A DNA stretch of 62,500 bases from Prorocentrum cordatum (GCA_963575745.1 CAUYUJ010015837.1:1598040-1660539); one strand, 5' to 3'. Shown: positions 10,646 through 20,760, numbered from the stretch's first letter. Notes: generated by a model not told the origin, from the sequence alone. Translations and numbers: made by a program.

Positions 10646-11304
10646 GCTGGGGCCGCTGCCGAGGCGGGACGGTAGTGCATAGCACTGCATCTGTTCAAAA
10701 CGTGAGGGGCTCCTCGAGCTGGGTCAGGGGCCCCAGGATCTGAATGATAAACGAGACAGGGTGGCAACCCCACCCAGTCGTGAGCCGAAAAGAACGGAGA
10801 AGGTTGAGGGGGGAAAGGTTGAGGAGGAGTATAATGAGTAGGAGGTGGAGGGGGGGGGGATGAGGAAGACGAGGAGGATGATGGGAGAGAGAAGGGGAGG
10901 AGGAGAGGGAGGAGGAGGAGGGGGGAGGAGGATGAGGAGGAGGAAGCGGAGGAGGAGGAGGAGAAGAAGGTGGAGGAGGAGGAGGAGGAGGAGGAGGAGG
11001 CGGAGGGGCCCGCACGACCCACCTCCCCCTCCACATCCCGAGGAGGAGGAGGAGGAGGAGGAGGAGGAGGAGGAGGACGGGAGGCCCTAGCACCCACGCT
11101 CGCGAGCTGTTTACGAGAAATCGCTCCGCTGGTGATCGAGGTACAAGTTACAAGTGTCCTCCTCCACCTCCTCGGGATGTGGAGGAGGTGAGTCGTTCGG
11201 GCCCCTCCTCCTCCTCATCCTCCTCCTCCCCCTCCTCCCCGACCTATTCTATGCACGGCACCCGAGGGATGGAGACAAGTGGATTTCTTGCCAGACGTTG
11301 TGGG
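10646..11304. repeat. Purine-rich (GAG)n intergenic tract
   Basis: After the gene, about 10844-11090 is almost pure GAG/GGA on the plus strand, then a shorter CTC-rich piece follows at 11158-11246. A 17-bp segment (CACCTCCCCCTCCACAT and its near complement GATGTGGAGGAGGTG) recurs around it. No gene is seen. Confidence 0.85.
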
Positions 11305-11515
11305 GATCGGGGCCAGTCAGCGTCGAGCAGGCGCGAAGGTAATCGCTCGGGGGCCAGTCAGCGCCGAGGAGCCGTGAAGGCGTGAAGGTAATCGCGTGGA
11401 GGGATCGGGGCCAGTCAGCGTCGAGCAGGCGCGAAGGTAATCGCTCGGGTGCCAGTCAGCGTAGGGGAGGCGTGAAGGCGCGAAGGTAATCGCGTGGGGG
11501 GATCGGGGCCACTTC
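11305..11515 (+). repeat. 98-bp tandem repeat, about two copies
   Basis: The start GATCGGGGCCA recurs at 11305, 11403 and 11501, a 98-bp period. Each unit contains two half-repeats with CCAGTCAGCG and GCGAAGGTAATCGC. It lies just upstream of the next spliced-leader relic. Confidence 0.9.
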
Positions 11516-11563
11516 AAGAGGTCGGCCTCGTCAAACGCTCAAACGATACGGCCAGAAAGCCAC

Positions 11564-11584
11564 GCGTAGCCATTTGGGCTCAAG
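11564..11584 (+). promoter_or_regulatory. Relict spliced leader, best-preserved copy
   Basis: CGTAGCCATTTGGGCTCAAG (11565-11584) matches the dinoflagellate leader CGTAGCCATTTTGGCTCAAG at all but one base (T to G). The internal AG (11568-11569) can serve as the acceptor for a new leader. It sits 60 bp before the likely start codon of the downstream gene, which marks that gene as derived from a reverse-transcribed mature mRNA. Confidence 0.9.
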
Positions 11585-11643
11585 CACTGGGGGCCGCCCT
11601 GGAGCACGCCAGAGTTGCTGCGCGCTTGTTGGCGCCACCAGCG

Positions 11644-12900
11644 ATGGCGAAATCCAAGCGTTCAGTGATGAAGAAGATTGTCAAATCGAAGTCCAGAGCT
11701 GCCAGAGCCTCCCGAGTCGACAGTGCGCCTGATCACGTCAGCGAGTTGACTGACAACCTGCAGAAGTTCAGGCTCGGGTGGGACCAGCAGGCCGCAGAGC
11801 ACAAGATCAACCAAGAGATCGCAGCCCACATCCAGAGAGCATTTGGCGACAACATCGATGTCCCGAGCGGCGCCACTGATGATCCAAATGCGCCGCCACC
11901 ATGTGACAAAGAGCAGTGCTTGATCGACGCTGTCAAAGCGGGTGTTGTGACAACAGATATGACCACCAAGATTGCGCAGCTTTGGGAGACGGCCAAGAAA
12001 GAGGACAAGTCATTGGCTGACGCGTACAAGAAAGTGGGTCGATCATACAAGGCACAAAGAGACTTCCGCAACAAGTGGGCGAAGTGCGAGGCCAACAAGA
12101 TGATGAAGGCGCGGATCCACACACACACGCAGGAGCTGACCGGGCAGGTCAAAGGTAAATACAAAACGTTCGGGATGATATGGAAGGAGGAAGGAAAAGA
12201 CCAGATCGCCTTCGACATCGCAACCAACGTTGCCACCGACTGCATGACCAAGCACTCGCAAGGCTCGACCTTGTACGGCAGGCCGTGGATTCGCAAGCAC
12301 CCGCAGAAGAAGTACCCCGAGTTCTTGGTGATCGAGGAGTCGGTCGAGATGAACGACAAGGAGGTCTGGGGGTACTCCGAAGTGCCAGTGGGGCCCGCGG
12401 TGCCCAGCGAGCCGACTGGTTCGGCAGGGGGGTCAGGCCTATCACCGCTGCCAGCTGGGCACGAGCCTTCGGTTGACGGTGACAGCGACGCGACCAGCAA
12501 GCAGAAGAAGCTGAGCCCCGAAGACAAGAAGCTCCGAAAGGAGCTCACCACCAAGTTGGCGAAGCTCAAGCCACTGAAGAAGGAGGCCGCCGAGGCTTGC
12601 GCCGATTGCACCGAGCTGGTCAACGTCATCGCGAGCTCTCCAGCCTGGGAGTACGCCAACAACGAGCCTGCGCTGAGGGGGCTGAGGAAGGCCAGGGACG
12701 AGTTCGACGCAGCGAAGACCAAGTCCACGTTCTGGTCAGCGTGGATGATCGAGGACAACTTCCCGAGCTACGCTGTGCTCCGCTTCAAGACCGACTACAT
12801 CGCCACCGAGCTCGCGAGGACGGACACCATTCGCAAGCTCTTCGAGACGCTCCAGACAGAGGTCGGGGACCTCAAGGGGATGCATGCAGTTCGCAAGTGA
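11644..12900 (+). CDS. Hypothetical basic protein, dinoflagellate-type family
   Basis: The frame is open from 11494, but the spliced-leader relic at 11564-11584 puts the mRNA 5' end downstream of that. The first ATG after the relic (MAKSKRSVMKKIVKSKSR) gives 418 residues. The N-terminus is lysine-rich and may be a nuclear or chloroplast-independent localisation signal. Residues about 35-235 form a helical region with FRNKWAKCEANKMMKAR near 141 and RPWIRKHPQKKYPEFLVIEE near 213. A Gly/Pro/Ser linker (245-285) is followed by a lysine-rich helical domain with STFWSAWMIEDNF near 361. From memory, the central pattern (FR-x-KW-A, then a conserved G/W core) resembles a large uncharacterised family in dinoflagellate proteomes. 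Function is unknown. There are no introns. Confidence 0.7.
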   Translation: MAKSKRSVMKKIVKSKSRAARASRVDSAPDHVSELTDNLQKFRLGWDQQAAEHKINQEIAAHIQRAFGDNIDVPSGATDDPNAPPPCDKEQCLIDAVKAGVVTTDMTTKIAQLWETAKKEDKSLADAYKKVGRSYKAQRDFRNKWAKCEANKMMKARIHTHTQELTGQVKGKYKTFGMIWKEEGKDQIAFDIATNVATDCMTKHSQGSTLYGRPWIRKHPQKKYPEFLVIEESVEMNDKEVWGYSEVPVGPAVPSEPTGSAGGSGLSPLPAGHEPSVDGDSDATSKQKKLSPEDKKLRKELTTKLAKLKPLKKEAAEACADCTELVNVIASSPAWEYANNEPALRGLRKARDEFDAAKTKSTFWSAWMIEDNFPSYAVLRFKTDYIATELARTDTIRKLFETLQTEVGDLKGMHAVRK

Positions 12901-13340
12901 GGCGTGCTGGTGTCGAGCTTTCCTTATCATACTTATCCAACTCGTCCATCCCCGTCCTCTCATTCTTTCCCCTACTCCTTCCTCCGCCTCCCTTGAACCA
13001 CTCATCCTTGGACGCCCTTGCTTGGAGATCATTCATCCTACTCATTCTCTACCTTATTCAGCCCCCCCCCCCCCGCCCTCAACACATTAGTGCTTGTGCC
13101 AGCGCGCAGCATCATGCACGCCGACTGCTTGGGAATAGGCTCGTGTGATGCTTCTGGGTGCGCTGTCAGGCTACTTGCAAGTACGATGCGTGTTCGAACG
13201 GCGTTTCAAGCTGGACAGAGAGACGCGGCCCCAATTCCCCACTTCATTGCATGCACACGTACAACATACCAACATCACGCCTTCGAAACACGCGCCTGCC
13301 AAACACGCACCGTGGATTCCAGGTTTGTTCGGCGAAAACT
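12901..13340. other. Pyrimidine-rich 3' flank, nothing recognised
   Basis: The sequence after the stop codon is T/C-rich (12920-13080), including a C11 run near 13064-13074, and fits a 3' untranslated and intergenic region. No polyadenylation signal was recognised, as is usual for dinoflagellates. Confidence 0.4.
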
Positions 13341-13500
13341 GCGTTTAAAACTCTTTAAAACTCGTTAAAACTCGGTCCCATTAAAACTCATTAAAACTCG
13401 TCTTCAGCACATGTATCGAGGAAAACTGCTGTTTTAAAACGCTTTAAAACTCGGCGGTGCGATTTAAAACTCTTTAAAACTCCTTAAAACTCATATTGGA
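13341..13500 (+). repeat. TTAAAACTC minisatellite
   Basis: About a dozen copies of TTTAAAACTC or TTAAAACTCG are spread in clusters over 160 bp. The AT-rich unit contrasts with the GC-rich surroundings. Confidence 0.9.
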
Positions 13501-14359
13501 AAATGCGCTTGTGTGCACGTCGCGTATTATGCAGTCCAAGACCTATGATAGCATCATTGTGCAATATAGTTAAGTTGATAGTTAAACTTGCCTACGAATA
13601 TTTGCTTGCACTCGCACGTTCATGGCAACGCTGATAAGGTCAGAGTAATTGCCCCATGTGGCCTCCAAAAGATCCTCAAAGCACTCGAGTCCTTCTCAAT
13701 GGTCTCTTGCGCCACGTCTCTCACGTCCAGCCGTTTGCTCTGGTGCGCCGCCTGGCAGTCGCAAGGGTTTGAACGCGTTTCCTGTGAGAGCCAGCAGGGT
13801 GACTTCTGTTTGGCCGAGTTGATTCGACGAGCGAAACAACTTAGCTCTCCTCCTAATCCCGTGTCTGATCTTGTTTCTGTTCCAAGTCCACCCAGGGGGT
13901 GCTCGCGTGCGCGTGCGTGTGTGTGTGTGATCGTGCGCGAGGGCCCCAAAAGGCTTCAAGAGAGCTCCAAGAGGCAACAAAAACGGTCCACGAGGGGCCC
14001 TGGGAGCGTTGACCTCGACGCGTTTTTTTTACGAGGACTATAGGCGTAAAAAATGGGTCGGAATCAGTGCACCCAGGGCCCCGCATGGACCGTGTTTGGG
14101 GCCTCTTGGGGCCCTATCGTGTGTATGGGTTGTATGTGCGCGTGTGTGTTGTGTGTGTGTGTGTGTGTTGTGTGTGGTGTGTGTTGTGTGTGTTGTGAGT
14201 GTGTGGTGTATGTGTGTTGCGTGTCCTCATGCGGAAGCACTCCAGATCACCCTGATGGCCCCGAGTTGCCCCAAAATAGATCAGGTCCGACACCGCCCCC
14301 GTCAAGAGGGGGGGTGAGGAAGGGTGGGGAGGGGAAGGGAGTGAAGAAAAGAGGGGCGA
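13501..14359. other. Intergenic region with TG-rich repeat
   Basis: No confident gene. Several weak open frames occur around 13588-14043. A TG-rich simple repeat lies at 14120-14220 (GTGTGTTGTGTG units), and a shorter GTGTGTG run sits at 13908-13928. GGCCCC-TTTTTTACGAGGACTATAGGCGTAAAAAATGGGTCGG around 14020-14062 is unusually T-rich but unexplained. Confidence 0.5.
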
Positions 14360-14378
14360 GTAATCATTTTAACTCAAG
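14360..14378 (+). promoter_or_regulatory. Decayed spliced-leader relic before the transposase gene
   Basis: GTAATCATTTTAACTCAAG aligns without gaps to GTAGCCATTTTGGCTCAAG with 15 of 19 matches. All four differences are transitions (three G to A, one C to T). It lies 29 bp before the start codon of the transposase-like frame. Position and alignment support a relic; the decay leaves some doubt. Confidence 0.65.
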
Positions 14379-14406
14379 CTGTCCGCAATCCTTCGGCAAG
14401 CACACC

Positions 14407-16442
14407 ATGCCCAAAAGAGTTCAGCAGGTATGGAATGATGATAAATGGCTCGATCCTTGGGACAATGAGGATGACGAGCCAAACTTTCCTTCGGAACGTA
14501 TTTCACGGGAATATGCTTCCGATGAGCTAGGGCATTACATCATATATTTGAAGCGAGCTCGATATCTGAGCTCAAAGCAAGCATGTTGCTTAGCGTGGTG
14601 GGCTTGCAAGGCGGGTGTTTCAGGCATAGTAGCTAGTTTGGCAAGGGGCCCTAGGTCCACTGGCTTCTCTAGGCACTTCGACGCCGTATCCCTTTCAAAG
14701 CAGACAGCGAATACATTTTACCAAGCCGAGGTTCCTTGTCACCTTCGGGGGGAAGCCAGTCACAGTCTTGATTGGGGGCCAATAAACCTTCCGCTGGATG
14801 CTATAGAAAAAGAACTACAAGACAACGTCGACATGATTCAAAAACTAGAAGACATGCTCGCTGATCTACCGAAACGGTACGCTTCACACCCTGTTGTACA
14901 ACACGCTCCTGAAGGCGTGCATTGTATACCATGCTCTCTTTATGTCGACGGGGTGCCTTTTTCCCGCGCCGACGGTGCTATAGCTGTGTACTTAACAAAC
15001 ATCGTCACGAACGTGACCCATTGCATAGCCGTCCTCAGGAAGGGGGATTTGTGTTCGTGCGGTTGCAAAGGGTGGTGCTCCTTGTACAGTGTACAGCACG
15101 TTATATCGTGGAGTCTCCATCACGCGGCCATCGGGTTGCGGCCGAGCGAACGCCATGACAACAACGATTGGCTTCCGTCAGATACGGATCGACAAGCTTT
15201 CGCTGGCCAGCCCCTGAACTTCAGGATCGCCGTTCTTTTTCTCAAATGCGACCTGGTGGAAATTAGCAGTTCTCTTGGTTTGCCTGGGGTCGGCCGCCAT
15301 GAACATGGGTGCCCCAGGTGTTTCAGCACAATCGATGATCGAGGTCGCTTCGCGGGTCTCAGCCCGATCTCTGCCCCTTGGTTGTTGGAAGATTTGAACG
15401 CGTACGATATGGCAGCTACCGGGTGCGAACACAAGGCCACCGTCACCGATGAACATTTCATCCAGTTGCGGGCACGGCTGAAATTCGATCGGAGGAAAGA
15501 CGGCAGCCACGGCAGAGCACTCATTGCTGACTACGGACCGTTGGGATTGTTCAAAGGAGATCGCTTAGAACCGTCTCCTCACTTGCCGTGCTTGGCTTGG
15601 TTTGATACCAAACCGAGACCGTTCGATGTGATGTTTTGGAGGCCCAGCGCGGAGACCGCTGTCAGGCATAGAAGCCCGCCGTTTTCAGCAATCACGGGGA
15701 TCGCCCCAGAAATTCTCATGCCCGATTGGCTCCACGGCCTTTCCCTGGGGGGTTTCAAGTCTGGATCAATCGTTGTTGGCACGACATGCTTAGCGCCAAC
15801 GTGTTTCAGAGCCAAGCGACAACGCAGCTGAGCCAGAAGCAAGAGTTCACCCGTAACATAAAATCGAGGCTGTTTGAATGGTATGCTCGGCAACGATCCG
15901 CAAACAGAGAGATCACGTGCGTTCAAGATCTGACGGTAGGAATGTTTAGTTCCCGCGTCGGCGACGACGTAGGGTTGCATGGTGGCGAGGCGAATTACGT
16001 TTTAGAGTTCACGCTGTTCGAGCTCGTTCCAGATTTCTGCCAGCGCCTTCCCGAGTACGAGGCACTCCTTTCAACAGGCCAGGCGTTGTGGACAATATTG
16101 AAGTTGATTCGGGCCCACAAATTCGGCAGGTTTGGGGCTCCAGAGATCTCTGAGTTTACGACCGCAATCAAAACGTATTGTCGTGGATGCGACGCGTTGG
16201 GTTTGACAGATAGGAAGCCCAAGCGGCACCAGCTCATCCACATGGGTCACCTCATCGATGAATTCGGCACCCCGTGTCAGTGGGGTTGTTGGGCGGAGGA
16301 GGGGATGAACAGATGGCTCGCAAAAGTCGCTAACACAGCACGCAGAAGTGTCTGGGGCAGCCGTGTCTTAGGAGAATTCGCTGACACATTTGGGCCAGGC
16401 AGCCGAGCTGCTCGACCGTCGTGGCAGGATTTGCGCAGCTAG
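14407..16442 (+). pseudogene. tnp2/KDZ-like DNA transposase, one frameshift
   Basis: Two overlapping frames, 14407-15831 and up to 15726-16442, form one protein of about 678 codons broken by a one-base frame change in a G6 run at 15747-15752. Features in order: an acidic tryptophan-rich N-terminus; LYVDGVPF with candidate catalytic Asp at residue 181; a cysteine cluster CSCGCKGWC (216-224), probably metal-binding; CPRC near 302; PDWLHGLSLG with a second candidate Asp at 440, right at the break; and, in the second frame, KRHQLIHMGHLIDEFG followed by CWAEEGMNRWL, which fits the third acidic residue and the tail motif of tnp2/KDZ transposases. The family is common in dinoflagellate genomes by my recollection. 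Codon usage is more AT-rich than in the three genes upstream. The frameshift may be a homopolymer sequencing error or real decay. Confidence 0.7.
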
Positions 16443-16844
16443 GCCTCGTGTGTTTCTTGAATGCTTCCGCAGTGCAATCGATGCGCGGGTGAGGCTGGTA
16501 GCAAACACATGTCATGTGCTCAGACACATGCAATCATATATACATATATATATATATACATATATATACATACACACGCGTACACGAATCAAGGTAGACG
16601 TGAGACACACCACGGCCATAGTGTGGTTGCTGTCAGTTTGAATGCACTGGTGCCCGCACGCTGGGCAAGCTCGTTGTTTCACCAAGCTCCATCTAAGTTT
16701 GCTGGCATGGACGTTGCAGATTCGCCCTTGACAAACCACACAACATAAACAACACAACAACTTACAACGCAATCAACGTTTGCTTTTGGGCTCCTCCCAG
16801 TGGTAACCCTTGAGATACAGCTTCTAGGAGTGAAGGCCAGGAGG
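16443..16844. other. Intergenic with TA/CATA microsatellite
   Basis: Contains an ATATATACATA repeat at 16535-16575. The AT-rich spacer follows the transposase gene, and no terminal inverted repeat could be tied to it here. Nothing else is recognised. Confidence 0.5.
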
Positions 16845-16990
16845 AAGAGGAGGCGCGAGGAGGAGGAAGAGGAGGAGTGAGGAGGAGCAGGAGTGAGGAG
16901 GAGGAGGAGGAGTGAAGAGAGGAGTGAGGACGGGGAGAGGGAGGAGGAGGAGTGAGGAGGAGGAGGAGGAAGGAGGAGGATGAGGAGGAG
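16845..16990. repeat. GAG-rich purine tract
   Basis: GAGGAGGA units with GTGAGGAGGAG interruptions. Near-pure purine on the plus strand. Confidence 0.9.
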
Positions 16991-17219
16991 GCCGCTGTGA
17001 AACGAGAAAGGCAACGCAAATACTGCAAAGAGCCAAAGAGTGAAGCTCGATGGACCCCCGAGCCCAAAGCAGAAGCCCGTCTCCGTAGGTTCGACATCCA
17101 ATCAGGATTTCTCAGCGTTCGAGCCCTCCCTGGAGACTTCCTCACAATATGTCGTTCCACGTTGTGCTCCTGCAAGAGGCTTTCCCCTCACAATGTGTAG
17201 CCACATCATGTGTTGTTGA

Positions 17220-17390
17220 CAGATATTCCAAAAGCTGTCGCCATTCGGCCGCCCCCCGTATTCTACAGGCATTCGCCATTCACGCCGCCCCCCGTTATTC
17301 CAAAGGCAGTTGCCACTCGCCGCCGCCCCCTGCAGGCCTGCAGTATACCCGCCCCCCACCGCTGGCTTTCGCCGACCCGCCGACCACCTA
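17220..17390. repeat. Degenerate ~50-bp tandem repeat
   Basis: Three related units contain TATTCCAAAAGC-type and CGCCATTC/CGCCGCCCCCC-type pieces (ATTCCAAAAGCTGTCGCC, ATTCTACAGGCATTCGCC, ATTCCAAAGGCAGTTGCC). Confidence 0.7.
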
Positions 17391-17440
17391 GCGGGAGAAC
17401 TCCCCCAACGGTGGCTGGAGCCGATCCGCCGATCCCTAAC

Positions 17441-17463
17441 AGCAGCAAGCAAAACAACATCAA

Positions 17464-17494
<31 letters not shown>

Positions 17495-17645
17495 AACACC
17501 AACAACAACAACAACAACAGCAACAACAACACCAACAACAGCAACAACAACAGCAACAGCAACAACAACAACAGCAACAACAACAGCAACAACAACAACA
17601 ACACCAACAACAACAACAACAGCAACAACAACAACAACAATCGCT
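17441..17645 (+). repeat. (CAA/CAG)n trinucleotide array
   Basis: About 65 CAA, AAC or CAG triplets with CAC interruptions. Open frames give poly-N, poly-T or poly-Q on one strand and poly-L, poly-V or poly-C on the other, so coding cannot be inferred. Confidence 0.95.
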
Positions 17646-18565
17646 GGTCTCACACAAGCACATCTGTTACTAGAAATGGGGGCGGCAGTGGCATCCTAAC
17701 CGTTGTGCTGGCGCGCGGGTCTCACACAAGCACATATGTTAATGGACATTGAGGCGGTAGTAACATCCTAACCGTTGCGTTGGCACGCGGGTCTCACACA
17801 AACACATTTGTTACTAGACATGAGGGCGGTAATAACATCCTAACCGTTGCGTTGGCACGCGGGTCCCATACAAGCACATATGTTACTAGACATAGTGGCG
17901 GTAGTAACATCGTAACAGTTGTGTTGGCACGCGGGTCTCACACAAGCACATATGTTATTAGAGAATGGGGGGTAACGACATCCTTATCGTTGCGTTGGCA
18001 CGCGGGTCTCACACAAGCACATCTGTTACTAGGAATGGGGGCGGTAGTGACATCCTAACCGTTGTGCTGGCACGCGGGTCTCACACATGCACATCTGTTA
18101 GTGGAAATGGGGGCGGTAGTAACATCCTAACCGTTGTGTTGGCACGCGGGTCTCACACAGGCACACATGATACTAGAAATGGGGGCGGTAGTGACATCCT
18201 AACAGTTGTGTTGGCACGCGGGTCTCACACAAGCACATATGTTAGTGGAAATGGGGGCGGTGGTGACATCCTAACCGCTGTGTTTGCACGCGGGTCTCAC
18301 ACAAGCACATTTGTTACTGGACATGGGGCCAGTAGTAGCATCCTAACCGTTGTGTTGGCACGCGGGTTCCATACAAACACATATGTTAGTGGAAATGGGG
18401 GCGGTAGTAACATCCTAACCGTTCTGTTGGCACGCGGGTCTCACACAGGCACATATGTTACTAGAACTGGGGGGCGGTGGCAACATCCGAACCGTTGTGT
18501 TTGCACGCGGGTCTCACACAAACACGCATGTTACTAGACCTGGGGGCGGTAGTAACATCCTATCC
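17641..18565 (+). repeat. 72-bp satellite, about 13 copies
   Basis: The motif GCGGGTCTCACACAAGCACA recurs every 72 bp (17715, 17787, 17859, 17931, 18002, 18074, 18146 and on). Each unit continues with a GTTACTAGA-type piece, GGGGGCGGTAGTAACATCCT and ACCGTTGTGTTGGCAC. Since 72 is a multiple of three, one frame stays open for long stretches and reads as a 24-residue repeat. An extra G near 18470 shifts the frame. I treat it as satellite DNA. Confidence 0.95.
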
Positions 18566-18778
18566 TTGCTAGTGCTTGCTACTACTGGCAGGGCGAAAGT
18601 GGGAGCAGGAACATTTGCCAACACGTTGCATCGGAGTGAGAGCTTGGCTGGTCGTGACACCTAGGAGCAGCCTTTCTTGGAGATATCTGCGTGACCCGCG
18701 GCCTGCTTCTGCCCGCTCCCCGCGTTGACGCGCGGGTAGCGCTCGCCCCGGGCCTGCGTGTTGGACCCCAGTAAGGGA

Positions 18779-18884
18779 CCTCCTCCTCCTCCTCCTCCTC
18801 CTCCTCCTCCTCCTCCCCCTCCCCATCCTCCTCCTCACTCCTCCTCTTCACTCGTCCTCTTCTTTGATGCCATTTTGGCTCGAA
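18779..18884 (+). promoter_or_regulatory. CTC tract plus probable spliced-leader relic
   Basis: A (CTC)n pyrimidine tract (18779-18865) runs into GATGCCATTTTGGCTCGAA at 18866-18884. The core GCCATTTTGGCTC matches the leader exactly over 13 bases; the AG of the leader's GTAG has become TG. A short frame of about 60 codons follows (MPFWLEHIIRLVAERW, 18867-19055) but is unrecognised and ends before the inverted repeat. Probably a truncated retroposed gene. Confidence 0.55.
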
Positions 18885-19102
18885 CATATCATCCGCCTGG
18901 TGGCGGAACGGTGGCCCGTCGGCCCTAGCGCGGCCGTTTGGCCTCACTTGCCTGACATCAACACGGCATGCTGTTTAGACGGGAGTTCCCGTCGCTTGGT
19001 CGAGAACCACGTAAACCACGAAAGTTGCAATCGCGATCCGCGTTCTCGCCCGTGAGCAACGCACGTGTGTTTTTGAACTACAGACAGCCATCGCGCGCTC
19101 AC

Positions 19103-19205
19103 GTGAAACCGTGAGCGTATCTTATGCGCTCATGTCAAGACATGAGCGCATATTATGCGCTTACATAACCAAGCTTTTTTTTGCGCCTGCTGCACCCCAG
19201 GGCGA
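19103..19205 (-). repeat. Right copy of the ~100-bp inverted repeat pair
   Basis: Reverse complement of 7675-7779, including the palindromic ATGAGCGCAT region and the AAGCTTGGTTATGTAAGCGC segment. Differences are single bases and a length change in the A-run. It closes the less GC-rich block; GC-rich sequence resumes to its right. Confidence 0.9.
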
Positions 19206-20160
19206 CGACTGCGATGGGCGCGAGGGCGACGACGGGCGGGGCGCCGCGCGCGAGTTTGACCACGGCTGGGACGCGGCATGCCCCGCGGCAGCAGCGGCGG
19301 CGGGGGGCGCGGCGGAGGCGCCGCTTGGCTTGTCAGGGTCTCGCGTGGGAACTGCGGGCCAGACGTCTGGCCAGACAAAAACGCATCTGCCGGTCGCAAA
19401 GAGATTGCGCAGTTGGGGCGACGTCGCGGGGGCCGCCTTCACGGAGACACAGTCGGGCAAAGAACGGGCGCGAGTGCGCGAACAGTCGCGGGGCGATCCC
19501 GGGGTTCAGCGGGCCCGTGCAGCATGCGAGGACGCCCGGGAAGCGGCGCCGCGAAATCAGAAACGAACGCGGGGCGTCGGGGCGCAGCGCAGAGCAGAGC
19601 TATCCCGCGAAGAAAGCGCGCGAGCTGCCGGAGGCGCGGCAGGCCGAACTTTTCGACGCAGAGGCCGCCTTCGACATCAAGCACAAGATGAGGAACGCGG
19701 GGCCCTCCGAGCTGGGCGCGGGCCCCCGCGGCGGCGGAGGCGCGGCGGGTCGAGCGGCGAGGTTCGGCGCGTTGAATCGCTCGGCGGGGCCTGGTTCTGG
19801 GTTGCCCGCAGGCCAGCGGTCAGATTTCGAATGGTTCCGGCGGGAATGGGGCAGCGCAGTCATATGGGACTTCCAGGGGGCGCGGCCAGAGACGTCTGCC
19901 ACGCGGTTGCAGGACGTCGCGGACAAGCACTTGGGCGGCAACCTGAAAGCTTTCAGCGCGCTCAGGCACGATGAGACGCGCCGCCGTCTGCCCGGCCCCC
20001 TGGCGCTCGCGCCCCCTGCAGCGGGCGGCGCCTGAAGGGGCAATTGCGCCCTGCCGCGGCGCGGTGGGGCGCGGGGGGTGGGTCTGGGCAGCGGCCGTCG
20101 CTCTGCCGCCCTGCCGCGACGGCGGCGGCCTCTCGCGCGCGGGCGCGCGATTGCGAGGCC
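19206..20160 (+). other. GC-rich coding-like stretch, unrecognised
   Basis: A plus-strand frame is open to the stop at about 20033. From roughly 19560 it reads less like composition noise (ARELPEARQAELFDAEAAFD, then SDFEWFRREWGSAVIWDFQG and LGGNLKAFSALRHDETRR). It begins next to the inverted repeat and continues its outward direction, as the GC-rich sequence left of 7675 does on the other strand. It may be part of the same repeat family on both sides. No domain recognised. Confidence 0.3.
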
Positions 20161-20760
20161 CCGCTCAGAAGAAGGGGGGGCGGGGGGGGGCAGGGGGGAG
20201 GGATGGGGGGGGGGGGGGGGGGGCGCGAAGAGGACACCGTTCCCCTCCCCCTCCTGCTGCCCCCCTGGTCATTTGATGTATCATTCCTCCCCCCCCGCCC
20301 CCCCTCCCTCTCCGCCTCGCCCCCCTTTCCCTCTCCCCCCCCCCCACCCCATCCCGCCCTTCCCCTTTCCTTCCCTCTCTGCCTCGCCCTCCCCCACCTT
20401 CTCTTCGCCCCGCGGGGGCAAAGGTGGCACAGGAGGACCGCGCGGGAGTGGGTCGACGACGACAATCCGCGGAAGGAACTTAGTTGAGCCGCGGCACAGG
20501 GGCCGCCCCTCCGCAGCAGCGCAGGGAGGCCTCATCGACCGAGCGGCACTGCGGTTTGATCGGCAGCGGCGAGCGCGCGCACTTGCGCTCGGAGATCGCT
20601 GCCCGAGCGGGACTGGAAAAAGAAACATTGCCGTCGTCGGTCCTGTCGTCGCCCCCCTGTCCTTCTTCGTTTTATGTTCCCCCCCCCGCCCCGATCTCCC
20701 TCTCCTGCTTCGCCCCCCCCCCCCCCAACCTCTTTCCCTTGAACTGAAGAGGGGGGCCCC
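20161..20760. other. G/C homopolymer-rich region
   Basis: Long G runs (20200-20223) and C-rich pyrimidine stretches (20285-20400, 20680-20740). No gene; the open frames are compositional. Confidence 0.6.

Noticed and set aside
10770-10795. GTGAGCCGAAAAGAACGG as a minus-strand leader relic
   Set aside because: Only the GAGCC and AAAA parts agree. The rest differs and no minus-strand gene follows.
17441-18565. Regular repeats as a CRISPR array
   Set aside because: The repeats are contiguous degenerate satellites without unique spacers, in a eukaryotic context.
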